From Hungatella sp. UBA3147 (GTDB lineage Bacteria; Bacillota; Clostridia; Lachnospirales; Lachnospiraceae), in NCBI GenBank assembly GCA_002365025.1, contig DEYX01000006.1:1-17097 (forward strand): a DNA stretch of 17,097 bases, read 5' to 3'. The notes under the pieces were generated by a model. It had not been told where the DNA came from. It saw only the letters and a list, made by a program, of their open reading frames with translations, and searched no databases. Below, in pieces: positions 1 through 6,692 of this stretch; position 1 is the stretch's first letter, and each line of letters opens with the position of its first letter. Both the position numbers and the translations under genes were made by a program.

Positions 1-392
1 GCTTTTAGAACGCCAGGTACCAGCATGACCAAAATTCCGGTAACCGACCCTGCAGCAATACAGACAAACGGAAATATATAAAAGGGAAGCTGGAACCAGA
101 TAGCGACCAGGGAGCCTGCAATTCCTGACATAAAGAATACCCCTTCGCCCCCAAGATTAAATAAACCTGCTTGAAACAGCAGCGCCATAGAAAGTCCTGA
201 AAAAATAAGAGGAATTGCAGTTTCCACAATATTCCCCAAATATCTTCTGGAAGAAAATGGCTGTACGAGAAATATTTTAATAGATTCAACGGGCTGATCG
301 CTTACAAATAGAATGATGATGAACGCAACCAGCATTGCAGCAATCATGGAAACCGCTGTTCTTAACATGTTAAAGGTTCTCTCTCTGCTCAT
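1..392 (-). CDS. BMP-family nucleoside ABC transporter, permease subunit 1 (partial, 3' end outside window)
   Basis: The first 130 codons of an inner-membrane permease of the branched-chain/ribose type (BPD_transp_2), as found in BmpA-linked nucleoside transporters. The visible protein starts MSRERTFNML, has a first hydrophobic helix at about residues 10-30, a segment reading SRRYLGNIVETAIPL, then helices around GLSMALLFQAGLFNLGGEG, a stretch typical of these permeases, and two more hydrophobic segments before the window edge. Its ATG (392-390) overlaps the TGA of the ATPase gene as ATGA, so translation is probably coupled. In this family it would pair with a second permease, expected beyond the left edge, to form the channel fed by the BMP lipoprotein. 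Family assignment is firm; the nucleoside substrate is inferred from the neighbouring hydrolase. Confidence 0.9.
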   Translation of the reverse strand, partial: MSRERTFNMLRTAVSMIAAMLVAFIIILFVSDQPVESIKIFLVQPFSSRRYLGNIVETAIPLIFSGLSMALLFQAGLFNLGGEGVFFMSGIAGSLVAIWFQLPFYIFPFVCIAAGSVTGILVMLVPGVLK

Positions 393-1945
393 TCCTGGTT
401 TACCGCCTTTCTGACCTGTTCCGCCCCGTGTCTTTTGATTCCCAGCATATAAAGGCCCAGCTTTTCTTCATCCAGTCCCTCTGTATGATCAAAGTAAGCG
501 ACGATTTCTCCTTCATACATAACAGCGACAACATCTGATAATTTCAGTACCTCACTTAAATCCGCTGATATTAAAAGTACTGCACAGCCCTTTTCGCTAA
601 GTTCCACTATTTTCTTATGAATAATGTGTGCGGCGCCAATGTCCACTCCTCTTGTCGGCTGTTCAGCAATCAGTATATTAGGCTCATCTCCACATTCCCT
701 TGCAACTACTACCTTCTGCATATTTCCGCCTGAAAGCATTCCTACTGGCTGGTTCCCGCCGGTACATCGTATTTCATAGCTCTTAATGTTCCTTTCAACA
801 AAAGCGTGAATGTTCTTGAAATTTAAAAAACCGTGATTGCTGAACATCTTTGAGCTCAAACGATTGGATATCATATTTTCCCTGATGGATTCACTTGCTG
901 ATACCCCCTGATCAAGCCTGTCTTCCGGAATATAACCGAACTTTGTTTTTCTGATGTCAGAAACCTCATAGTTTTCTATATTTCTCCCCTCAAACAGAAT
1001 CTTTCCTTCCTGAATGCTTTTGCGCTTTGTCATTAAATCCACCAATTCTGCCTGACCGTTTCCCTGAACTCCTGCTATGCCAAAGATCATGCCGCTTTTG
1101 ACTCCAAAGGAAATATCTTTAAGGACATGTACGCCGCTTTTATCTTTATAGGAAATTTCGTCTGCATTAATATATATTTTTCCAAAATCTCTTTTTTCTT
1201 TTGCTATCGATGTATCCATTTCACATCCCATGATCAGATTCGAGATTTCCTGTTCTGTAACATGTTCACATTCATAGGTTCCTATCGTCTTTCCGCTTCT
1301 CATTACGGTAATCCGATCTGATATCTGCTTGATCTCCGGTATTTTATGTGATATGAAAACAATCGTATGCCCTTGCTGCTTCAAATTTTCCAACTCATCA
1401 AATAACTGCTTTGTTTCCTGCGGTGCCAAAACTGCTGTCGGCTCGTCTAAAATGAGTATTTCGGCGCCTCGTGCCAATGCTTTTAAGATTTCCACTTTTT
1501 GCTTCACGCCTACCGGAAGATTCTTTGTTATTTCTTTTGGATTAACCTTAAGATTGTATTTCTTACTTATTTCATCGGTAAACCGCTCCGCCTGCTCCTC
1601 ATTTACGAACATATATTTCTGGGGTTCCATTCCTAAAACAATGTTTTGCGCAACAGAAAAGGATTCCACCAGCATAAAATGCTGATGTACCATTCCAATC
1701 CCTTCCCCAATGGCCTCCTTTGAACTGGAAAAGCTTACCGGTTTCCCTTTTAAGTGCATACTCCCCCGGGATGGAGCCTCCATCCCGAACAGGATTTTCA
1801 TTAATGTGGATTTTCCCGCACCGTTTTCTCCCACTAATGCATGTATTTCCCCCTTTTTTAAATTAAATGACACATCAGAATTCGCCACAACGCCATTCCC
1901 ATACACTTTGGCAATGTTATTCATCTCTAATATATAATCACCCAT
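389..1945 (-). CDS. BMP-family nucleoside ABC transporter, duplicated ATP-binding subunit
   Basis: A cytoplasmic ATPase of 518 residues with two fused ABC domains, the usual form in BmpA/ribose-type importers. Counting from the upstream GTG, domain 1 has Walker A GENGAGKST (about residues 42-50), an atypical signature LPVGVKQKVEI and Walker B ILILDEPTAVL. Domain 2 has a degenerate Walker A (GVQGNGQAE), a normal signature LSGGNMQKV and Walker B ILIAEQPTRGVD, so one ATP site is probably weak, as is common in the family. The frame opens at a GTG (1954), but that codon is part of the ribosome site AAAGGTG, which lies six bases before the ATG at 1945, so I chose 1945. It follows the lipoprotein gene after about 90 bp and overlaps the permease gene by four bases. 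Confidence 0.93.
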   Translation of the reverse strand: MGDYILEMNNIAKVYGNGVVANSDVSFNLKKGEIHALVGENGAGKSTLMKILFGMEAPSRGSMHLKGKPVSFSSSKEAIGEGIGMVHQHFMLVESFSVAQNIVLGMEPQKYMFVNEEQAERFTDEISKKYNLKVNPKEITKNLPVGVKQKVEILKALARGAEILILDEPTAVLAPQETKQLFDELENLKQQGHTIVFISHKIPEIKQISDRITVMRSGKTIGTYECEHVTEQEISNLIMGCEMDTSIAKEKRDFGKIYINADEISYKDKSGVHVLKDISFGVKSGMIFGIAGVQGNGQAELVDLMTKRKSIQEGKILFEGRNIENYEVSDIRKTKFGYIPEDRLDQGVSASESIRENMISNRLSSKMFSNHGFLNFKNIHAFVERNIKSYEIRCTGGNQPVGMLSGGNMQKVVVARECGDEPNILIAEQPTRGVDIGAAHIIHKKIVELSEKGCAVLLISADLSEVLKLSDVVAVMYEGEIVAYFDHTEGLDEEKLGLYMLGIKRHGAEQVRKAVNQE

Positions 1946-2032
1946 ATTGTTCACCTTTTCTTTATCCGAACGCTTTTATCGCAATCCGCCCGCTGCCTGC
2001 TCATAAGCAAATGCTGCTTTACGGTTCAAATA

Positions 2033-3160
2033 CTACGGGCGCACATCATCCCTTATCTTGCTCACTTCTTCTGTTGTCAGTCCGGTCGGATCGGTCAGTT
2101 TGACTTCTCCATTTATTACTTTATTTTTTAACTCCTTCATCTGCTCTATTGCAGCTTGTGTCATTAACTTTTCATAGAACTCATTTTCTGCAATTCCCAC
2201 TGCCCCTTCTTTAATTCCGTAAAAACCTTTGCTTCCATATTTCACTTCAGCATCCATGGCCTGCCGTACGATTGTAACCGCATTTTCAGGAATGTTTTTG
2301 ATCGCAGACGTAATGATTACATTCGCCATATCCGGCCGGGAATCTTTTAACGACTCTGCTTGGTCGGAATCAACTCCAATGACAAATTTCCCTTTCTCTA
2401 CTGCCCCGTCAATAACTCCAATACCTGACTGTCCCGCCGCCGCAAAAATAACTGATATTCCTGAATTGTAGAGAATCAGTGCATTTTCTTTTCCTTTTGC
2501 AGTATCTGTAAAATTGCCCACATAGGATGCAGCAACCTTTATATCCGGATTAATTTCTAAAGCTCCTTCAATATATCCCACTAAGAATTCATTGATTCCC
2601 GGGATATCCATTCCTCCCACAAAGCCAATGACCTCCTCATTCAATTCTTTCGCTTTTAATGCCGCTGCTGCGCCCGCCAGATAGCTCATCTCATTATTCT
2701 TCGGAGCCATAATATATACATTGGAAGGGATCTCTTCCATTTGTCCATCTAAATTGATAAACTTTTGTTCCGGATACTCTTCTGCCGCCTGTGTCAGTGC
2801 ATCATCCCCGTTACTGGATACGGTAAGTATGAGATCATACCCCTTCTCACATAAATCCACATAAGCTGAATAATATTTCGAGGCATCACGCCCGGCTTCC
2901 ACATAGTCTACCTTCATGCCAAACTCTTTTTCTAAAAGGCCAATCGCTTCAAAGGATGCGTCAAAAAAGGATTTGTCACCTAAATTACCAGGTATCATCA
3001 AAGCCACCCTATAATCGGCTGAAGTTCCATCAAACGTTTCACCGGTTGTTTTCGCAGAATTGTTTCCAGCCTCCTTTTCCGGTTCCGGTGCAGAGCAGCC
3101 CGTAAATAATGTACTCATCGATAAACACATTGCCAAAATCAAAGCTATTTTCTTTTTCAT
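2033..3160 (-). CDS. BMP-family substrate-binding lipoprotein (PnrA/BmpA-like)
   Basis: An extracytoplasmic binding protein of 375 residues anchored by lipid. It begins with a lipoprotein signal, MKKKIALILAMCLSMSTLFT, with lipobox LFTGC and acylated Cys22, followed by a charged, low-complexity linker (about 23-45). The rest fits the BMP (basic membrane protein/Med) domain: YRVALMIPGNLGDKSFFDAS near the N-terminus, then VDYVEAGRDASKYY, FINLDGQ, IGFVGGMDIPGINEFLVGY and VIGVDSDQAE, which are conserved elements of the fold. Known family members bind purine nucleosides, and the hydrolase gene just upstream supports that here, but ligand identity is inferred. A strong AGGAGG lies seven bases before the ATG. 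Only about 17 bp separate it from the hydrolase gene, so they are cotranscribed. Confidence 0.93.
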   Translation of the reverse strand: MKKKIALILAMCLSMSTLFTGCSAPEPEKEAGNNSAKTTGETFDGTSADYRVALMIPGNLGDKSFFDASFEAIGLLEKEFGMKVDYVEAGRDASKYYSAYVDLCEKGYDLILTVSSNGDDALTQAAEEYPEQKFINLDGQMEEIPSNVYIMAPKNNEMSYLAGAAAALKAKELNEEVIGFVGGMDIPGINEFLVGYIEGALEINPDIKVAASYVGNFTDTAKGKENALILYNSGISVIFAAAGQSGIGVIDGAVEKGKFVIGVDSDQAESLKDSRPDMANVIITSAIKNIPENAVTIVRQAMDAEVKYGSKGFYGIKEGAVGIAENEFYEKLMTQAAIEQMKELKNKVINGEVKLTDPTGLTTEEVSKIRDDVRP

Positions 3161-3177
3161 GATCGTACCTCCTGATT

Positions 3178-4080
3178 TTAATAAATTCTCTCTTTTACAA
3201 TGCTTCTAAATTTTTCTGCATCTATCCATTCCGCATATTTAAAATCCTTCTCAACTTCCACATGCAGGTCATAGGCATTTGTTTTAAATACGATTGCCCC
3301 TCTAGTATTTTCTCCGGAAAGTTCCACATTAAAATCATTCTGCTTTAAGCTCACAACCGTCGGATCCAAAAGATATGCTATCAGCAATGCATCATGAAAG
3401 GTGATGGGATATCCTGTCTTTTCCCTGAAGATTTCTGCTCCTCTCCTGTAATATTGCATCCTTTCGTTTCCCGGCGGGCATAACTTCTCCAAAAGCTCTT
3501 CTGAGATTCTGCAGTATTTTGTAACATCAAGTCCAAACATTGTCAGATGCTCTGCGTAGTCCATAACAATTCTTGCCGCCTCCGGATCACATCGGATGTT
3601 CCATTCCGGTGCGCTGCTTGAGAAAACACCTCCCATGGCTATGATATTCGTCTGCTTCATGATTTCCGGAGCTTCATAAAAAGCCTTTGCCAGATTGGTC
3701 ATAGCACCCATTTCTACAATTGTAAGATCAGGGTTTTCTTTTACCTTCTGAATTATGAATTCCGCTCCGTTCATCTCCTGATATACCGGATACTTCCTCC
3801 CTTTTCTCAGAATCTCATATTGAATTGGATCTTCTTCAAAATCAGGTCTTTCTATAAGGGGGATACTGTAACCTGCACATACTTCAATCCCTTTTTTCCC
3901 ATATTGCTCACATAGATCCAGTACCATTTCCGCCCTTTTATAGGTGTTGTGATAAACAGTTGTAATTCCGACAATCTCAAATTCCGTTGAATTCATCGCC
4001 ATAATCAGCGCAGCGGCATCATCTGTATCATCACCCAGGTCTGTATCAATCAGAATTCTTTTTCCAGTATTATTGGACAT
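3178..4080 (-). CDS. Inosine-uridine-type nucleoside hydrolase
   Basis: A cytoplasmic N-ribohydrolase (IUNH family, 300 residues, normal length) that splits nucleosides into base and ribose. The calcium/ribose-binding start motif is DTDLGDDTDDAAAL (residues 12-25), the variant with two extra residues seen in part of the family. Other expected sites are Asn45 in VYHN, the EWNIRCDPEAA block (159-169) matching the family EFN...DPEAA, and His229-Asp230 in FHDAL. It is the first gene of the operon that continues into the BMP-type transporter, so the transporter probably imports the nucleosides that this enzyme cleaves. Base specificity cannot be read from the sequence. A GAGGAGT-GAGG stretch precedes the ATG. 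Confidence 0.93.
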   Translation of the reverse strand: MSNNTGKRILIDTDLGDDTDDAAALIMAMNSTEFEIVGITTVYHNTYKRAEMVLDLCEQYGKKGIEVCAGYSIPLIERPDFEEDPIQYEILRKGRKYPVYQEMNGAEFIIQKVKENPDLTIVEMGAMTNLAKAFYEAPEIMKQTNIIAMGGVFSSSAPEWNIRCDPEAARIVMDYAEHLTMFGLDVTKYCRISEELLEKLCPPGNERMQYYRRGAEIFREKTGYPITFHDALLIAYLLDPTVVSLKQNDFNVELSGENTRGAIVFKTNAYDLHVEVEKDFKYAEWIDAEKFRSIVKERIY

Positions 4081-4102
4081 ACCTCATACTCCTCATTAAT
4101 TT

Positions 4103-4142
4103 ACAAAAATATTTTTGTTTCGTACTGTACGTGATGATTATA
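4103..4142 (-). promoter_or_regulatory. Promoter -10 and tandem palindromes before the nucleoside operon
   Basis: On the minus strand a TATAAT (4142-4137) is the best -10; no good -35 lies 16-18 bp upstream, which fits a promoter needing an activator. Immediately downstream are an 11-bp odd palindrome CGTACTGTACG (4121-4131), over the expected start of transcription, and a perfect 16-bp palindrome ACAAAAATATTTTTGT (4103-4118). Their placement suggests operator sites. The nearby Crp/Fnr-type regulator is an obvious candidate binder, but this is inference. Confidence 0.5.
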
Positions 4143-4194
4143 TGGTAATTTTGCTATTTCAGTAAAGGTCATATGGCTTTTCCTTTCTGGATTC

Positions 4195-4249
4195 CAATAA
4201 AAAAATTGCCACAAATCGCTTTTCATTCCAAGCAATTTGCGGCAATTTT
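4195..4249 (-). terminator. Rho-independent terminator of the Crp/Fnr-family gene
   Basis: Arms 4232-4249 and 4202-4219 form an 18-bp stem with a 12-nt loop. In minus-strand RNA all pairs hold, two of them as G-U; in plus-strand RNA the same positions would be A-C mismatches, so the minus strand is the functional one. The 3' arm runs into a U-rich tail. The stem begins over the stop codon of the regulator gene, and it separates that gene from the nucleoside operon. Confidence 0.85.
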
Positions 4250-4943
4250 ACCGAATCCACAAGTTATCAAATAAGATATCATACTTTTCTTTTGTAATCA
4301 TTAACTTTTTACGTATTGAATTTATTTCTTCTCTGTCCTTCAGCTTACGGATACTTCTTCCCACAGTCCGGAGGCTGATGCCCACACTATTTGCAATATC
4401 CTGGTATTCTGCTTCTACCGTTACTGTATCAGTTGTTTCTTTTTTATGTGCATCATAATAATTTACTAAATAATACCGTACCCGGTCCAATCCATCTAAA
4501 TAATAAAAGATACCGTCATTTCCCGATCGTTTATATAAATCATCTGATACCAATGTCAGGCAGCGCCTTAACATATCGATATGATTCATTACATATGCAT
4601 AGATAGCCGCAGAATCCATTCTGACAGCTTTAACCTCTGTCATACTGATAATGGTTGCAACATATGCATCTTTACGCGCAAAAAGTTCAAGCAAACCGAT
4701 ACTTCCATTATTTTTATCTATCTGGAAATAGTTATATTCATTACCATCAGAATAATTTCTCGTTCCTAAAGCAATTCCCTCTTTAATAAAATAGATATAT
4801 TGGGGAAATTCACCCTGGGATACGATAAATTGTTTTGGCGCAAAGGTGATCAATTCTCCTCTGCTCTTCATCTCATCCGGCAGTACAGAATAATTGAATT
4901 CTATTTCCTTCCCGTATTTCTCCCACTCCTTCTTCAAGTCCAT
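4248..4943 (-). CDS. Crp/Fnr-family transcriptional regulator
   Basis: A 231-residue DNA-binding regulator. Residues about 30-125 form a cyclic-nucleotide-type beta barrel (FAPKQFIVSQGEFPQYIYFIK matches the first strands). A long dimer helix follows, and a Crp-type winged helix-turn-helix lies at about 180-207 (YQDIANSVGISLRTVGRSIR). The barrel lacks the Gly-Glu...Arg-x-Ala phosphate-binding signature of true cAMP receptors, and there is no cysteine cluster for an iron-sulfur centre, so the effector is unknown. GAGG lies seven bases before the ATG. The gene is monocistronic: a consensus promoter upstream and a terminator at the stop codon. It is transcribed toward the nucleoside operon, a plausible but unproven target. 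Confidence 0.88.
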   Translation of the reverse strand: MDLKKEWEKYGKEIEFNYSVLPDEMKSRGELITFAPKQFIVSQGEFPQYIYFIKEGIALGTRNYSDGNEYNYFQIDKNNGSIGLLELFARKDAYVATIISMTEVKAVRMDSAAIYAYVMNHIDMLRRCLTLVSDDLYKRSGNDGIFYYLDGLDRVRYYLVNYYDAHKKETTDTVTVEAEYQDIANSVGISLRTVGRSIRKLKDREEINSIRKKLMITKEKYDILFDNLWIR

Positions 4944-4988
4944 GAAATTACCTCAGAATTACTCCACATATATTTAGTTAGCAGATGG

Positions 4989-5020
4989 AACTTCATATAA
5001 CCCATTATAACCTCATATAA
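4989..5020. repeat. Direct repeat with 20-bp period in the regulator leader
   Basis: AACTTCATATAA (4989-5000) recurs as AACCTCATATAA (5009-5020), 11 of 12 bases identical and two helical turns apart, within the leader of the Crp/Fnr-family gene. Such spacing suits a protein contacting one face of the DNA; no function is known. Confidence 0.4.
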
Positions 5021-5029
5021 GTTGATAGC

Positions 5030-5070
5030 TACGTGGGTTTTAACGTATTCCACCTTCATAAGCCCACGTA
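5030..5070. repeat. Inverted repeat overlapping the regulator's transcription start
   Basis: TACGTGGG (5030-5037) and its exact complement CCCACGTA (5063-5070) flank 25 bp. The upstream arm covers the predicted +1 of the regulator gene. Two arms at this distance could be an autoregulatory operator or a leader hairpin. Confidence 0.5.
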
Positions 5071-5074
5071 AATT

Positions 5075-5103
5075 ATTATAGCTGATACGCAAATTGGTGT
5101 CAA
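5075..5103 (-). promoter_or_regulatory. Perfect consensus sigma-A promoter of the Crp/Fnr-family gene
   Basis: On the minus strand TTGACA (5103-5098), a 17-bp spacer, and TATAAT (5080-5075) match the vegetative consensus at all twelve positions. The predicted start is near 5068, giving an untranslated leader of about 125 nt before the ATG at 4943. The -35 begins only three bases past the stop codon of the recombinase remnant. Confidence 0.85.
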
Positions 5104-5105
5104 CT

Positions 5106-5201
5106 TTAGGAAATTTTGATCTTACCCTCTGGTTGTTGAAATGCTGCTTTCTTTTTATCAGCTTCAGCATAAACATTCAACGTCACTTCAGAAGGGGGTA
5201 T
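5106..5201 (-). pseudogene. C-terminal remnant of a tyrosine recombinase/integrase
   Basis: A 31-codon stretch ending in TAA at 5106 reads IPPSEVTLNVYAEADKKKA and then AFQQPEGKIKIS. This is the layout of the extreme C-terminus of phage or Tn916-type integrases: the box around the nucleophile tyrosine (T-L-N-V-Y-A, tyrosine codon at 5169-5171), then a lysine-rich helix and a short tail. Upstream in frame the sequence no longer resembles the expected LGH box, and no start codon context is present, so the rest of the gene is gone. It lies between the membrane-peptide gene and the promoter of the Crp/Fnr-family gene. Identification rests on about 20 informative residues. Confidence 0.6.
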
Positions 5202-5221
5202 TTTGACCTTTCCAAACTCAC

Positions 5222-5416
5222 CTAGATATTTTGTTTATTTTTGTCGGAAATTTGAGCTGTTAAAATTAAACTAGTTACATTAAATGATAAAGTAAACAGA
5301 CAAACTGTAGTATTATAGTTAATTGAAAATGGTGTCAGCATCATAAGGCTTGTTGCAATATAACTGATAGGCACTGAAAATAATGATAGAAGTACATGCG
5401 GTAAATATTTTTTCAT
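5222..5416 (-). CDS. Small membrane protein, two predicted helices, unknown function
   Basis: A 64-residue hydrophobic protein I do not recognise. From ATG 5416 it reads MKKYLPHVLLSLFSVPISYI and has two membrane segments (about residues 6-28 and 33-55), ending in a polar tail DKNKQNI. The open frame extends ten codons upstream, but an AGAGG eight bases before 5416 fixes the start. The start is two bases beyond the stop of the secreted-protein gene, so the two are very likely translationally coupled. A tiny membrane partner directly after a secreted protein would suit an immunity or anchoring role, but nothing in the sequence proves it. Confidence 0.6.
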   Translation of the reverse strand: MKKYLPHVLLSLFSVPISYIATSLMMLTPFSINYNTTVCLFTLSFNVTSLILTAQISDKNKQNI

Positions 5417-5417
5417 T

Positions 5418-6002
5418 TTACCAACCTCTAACGCCGCCCGAAGCATAATATTCTACATACTTCGTAACATCGTAATTATGATAATTTCCACTAATTTCTT
5501 TAATTGAAACAATAAAGGAGGTGTTTACAGCAACAGTGCGATTGCTGTCCAAGTATTCGTACTGCCAATGTACATTATTGACACCAGTATAGTTAACATG
5601 TGGAGTAACTAAGAAATCATGCACTTTCGAAAAACGTTTTATTCCTCCAGTAGTAGATGTTGTCTCATAACGAAGGATTAATGATATCTTATTATTCTTG
5701 ATTGTGAATTTATAATTTGTAGTTCCATAAGCCCTTGGTGTAATCGAACGAGCTTCTAAAGGTGGTTCATCACTTATTCTAGCCTGAGCTTCCTCCCACA
5801 TTTTATTAGCATGTGCATTGCTTTCTTTGATCTCTTGTGTTAGCGCCTCAAACTCTTCTTGAGAATCTACTTCCAATACTATTCCTTCTGGCTCAGCAGT
5901 GATTGAATGTGTTTCAAAATTTGGCACATTTTTGGCAAAAGCTACGTTAAATAGAGAAAAAGATAATATGACAGATAAAAATACTGCACTAAATTTATAC
6001 AT
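5418..6002 (-). CDS. Secreted protein of unknown family
   Basis: A 194-residue exported protein with a classical signal peptide (charged MYK, hydrophobic core, cleavage expected after AFA at residue 23). The mature part starts with an acidic, helix-prone stretch (about 40-75, with EEFEALTQEIKESNAHANKM). From about residue 88 it becomes rich in beta-type strands, Tyr, Thr and Asn (YGTTNYKFTIKNNKISLILR, then HVNYTGVNNVHWQYEYLDS), and ends YYASGGVRGW. There is no LPXTG or lipobox, so it is probably released or loosely bound to the wall. GGAAAGGAGAA precedes the ATG. It is the middle gene of an AT-rich three-gene cassette next to an integrase remnant, which suggests element cargo. I cannot assign a function. 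Confidence 0.75.
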   Translation of the reverse strand: MYKFSAVFLSVILSFSLFNVAFAKNVPNFETHSITAEPEGIVLEVDSQEEFEALTQEIKESNAHANKMWEEAQARISDEPPLEARSITPRAYGTTNYKFTIKNNKISLILRYETTSTTGGIKRFSKVHDFLVTPHVNYTGVNNVHWQYEYLDSNRTVAVNTSFIVSIKEISGNYHNYDVTKYVEYYASGGVRGW

Positions 6003-6027
6003 TAATTCTCCTTTCCAACATCGTTAT

Positions 6028-6210
6028 TTATTCTATACGTAAGCTTGAAAGTTTTTCAAGTACACTTTTTATAGAACCTATTTTAGCTACTAATTCATTG
6101 TAAGAATCCTTAAATACTTTATTAAGTCTGTCTTTATGAGATAACATATCATTACCATTTTGCATAAATGAATTATACTCCTTTTCTATGTTATCCAACT
6201 TTACATTCAA
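6028..6210 (-). CDS. Small coiled-coil protein, unknown function, start uncertain
   Basis: A charged, almost wholly alpha-helical protein of at least 60 residues, with heptad-like spacing (NVKLDNIEKEYNSFM, KDRLNKVFKDSYNELVAKI, KSVLEKLSSLRIE) and no membrane segment. The start given is a TTG with poor ribosome-site context. The coiled coil clearly continues upstream in frame (ELFGAQLNEESEEYERL) to an ATT at 6261, seven bases after a good AGAGG, which would give 77 residues. So either an AUU start is used or the 5' end is damaged. It lies about 25 bp before the secreted-protein gene in the same cassette. No family recognised. Confidence 0.5.
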   Translation of the reverse strand: MNVKLDNIEKEYNSFMQNGNDMLSHKDRLNKVFKDSYNELVAKIGSIKSVLEKLSSLRIE

Positions 6211-6388
6211 TCGCTCATATTCTTCAGATTCTTCATTCAGTTGTGCCCCAAATAGTTCAATGGAATCACCTCTTTCTACTAAAAAAGTTAATAATATATA
6301 ATTGCCTTATCTCTTCGAACATAAATTCACTATCCCAAAAGACAATCACACTCCATCAACAAAACCAGCTTTTATTGTTTAATCAAAT

Positions 6389-6471
6389 AAAAAAGCGACC
6401 ATTGGTGTATTGGAAAATTAGCACTTGTAATAAGACCACAAGCGCAATCCAATCAACTACCAACGACCGCT
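6389..6471 (-). terminator. Long terminator-like hairpin or small RNA
   Basis: A 78-nt imperfect hairpin (6394-6471) followed on the minus strand by six U. Outer arms 6459-6471 and 6394-6406 pair over 13 bp; a 6-bp helix (AUUGGA/UCCAAU) and an inner helix (GCGCUUGU/ACAAGUGC plus UU/AA) lead to a 9-nt loop. At least four pairs are G-U in minus-strand RNA and would be A-C in plus-strand RNA, so the minus transcript is the folded one. It sits in the 383-nt gap between the RpiR gene and the coiled-coil gene. It is far longer than a normal terminator. Confidence 0.65.
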
Positions 6472-6692
6472 TACTGCTATCGAATTTCATTGATGTAAAA
6501 ATAATTACAGTATAAATGATAAACAGGGATAAAATAATAACGTTCCTTAATTATCATTCTTTACTTGACACTTATATTATATCAAAATATTTCCCCTTTA
6601 AATGTTTTTGTAATTGACGTAGCATTTTTCTGCCTAAGCGTTGATTTTACCTAATATAGTAGGCTTTAAAGCAGCAGACAAATCACAGCAAT

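Noticed and set aside
5..289. A 94-codon minus-strand frame near the left edge
   Set aside because: It is out of frame with the permease that starts at 392, which has clear family motifs and runs off the window.
4934..5176. The full 80-codon minus-strand frame before the Crp/Fnr-family gene
   Set aside because: Its start lies upstream of the consensus promoter and inside the integrase remnant in another frame; only the last 41 codons could be in the mRNA, and these are listed as a finding.
6168..6515. A 115-codon plus-strand frame in the AT-rich island
   Set aside because: It overlaps the coiled-coil gene and the minus-strand hairpin, is low in complexity and has no ribosome site.
5098..6570. 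TTGACAC in opposite orientation at both ends of the AT-rich island, as possible element ends
   Set aside because: Seven bases only, and at the left end it is the -35 of a promoter; no longer terminal repeat or target duplication seen.
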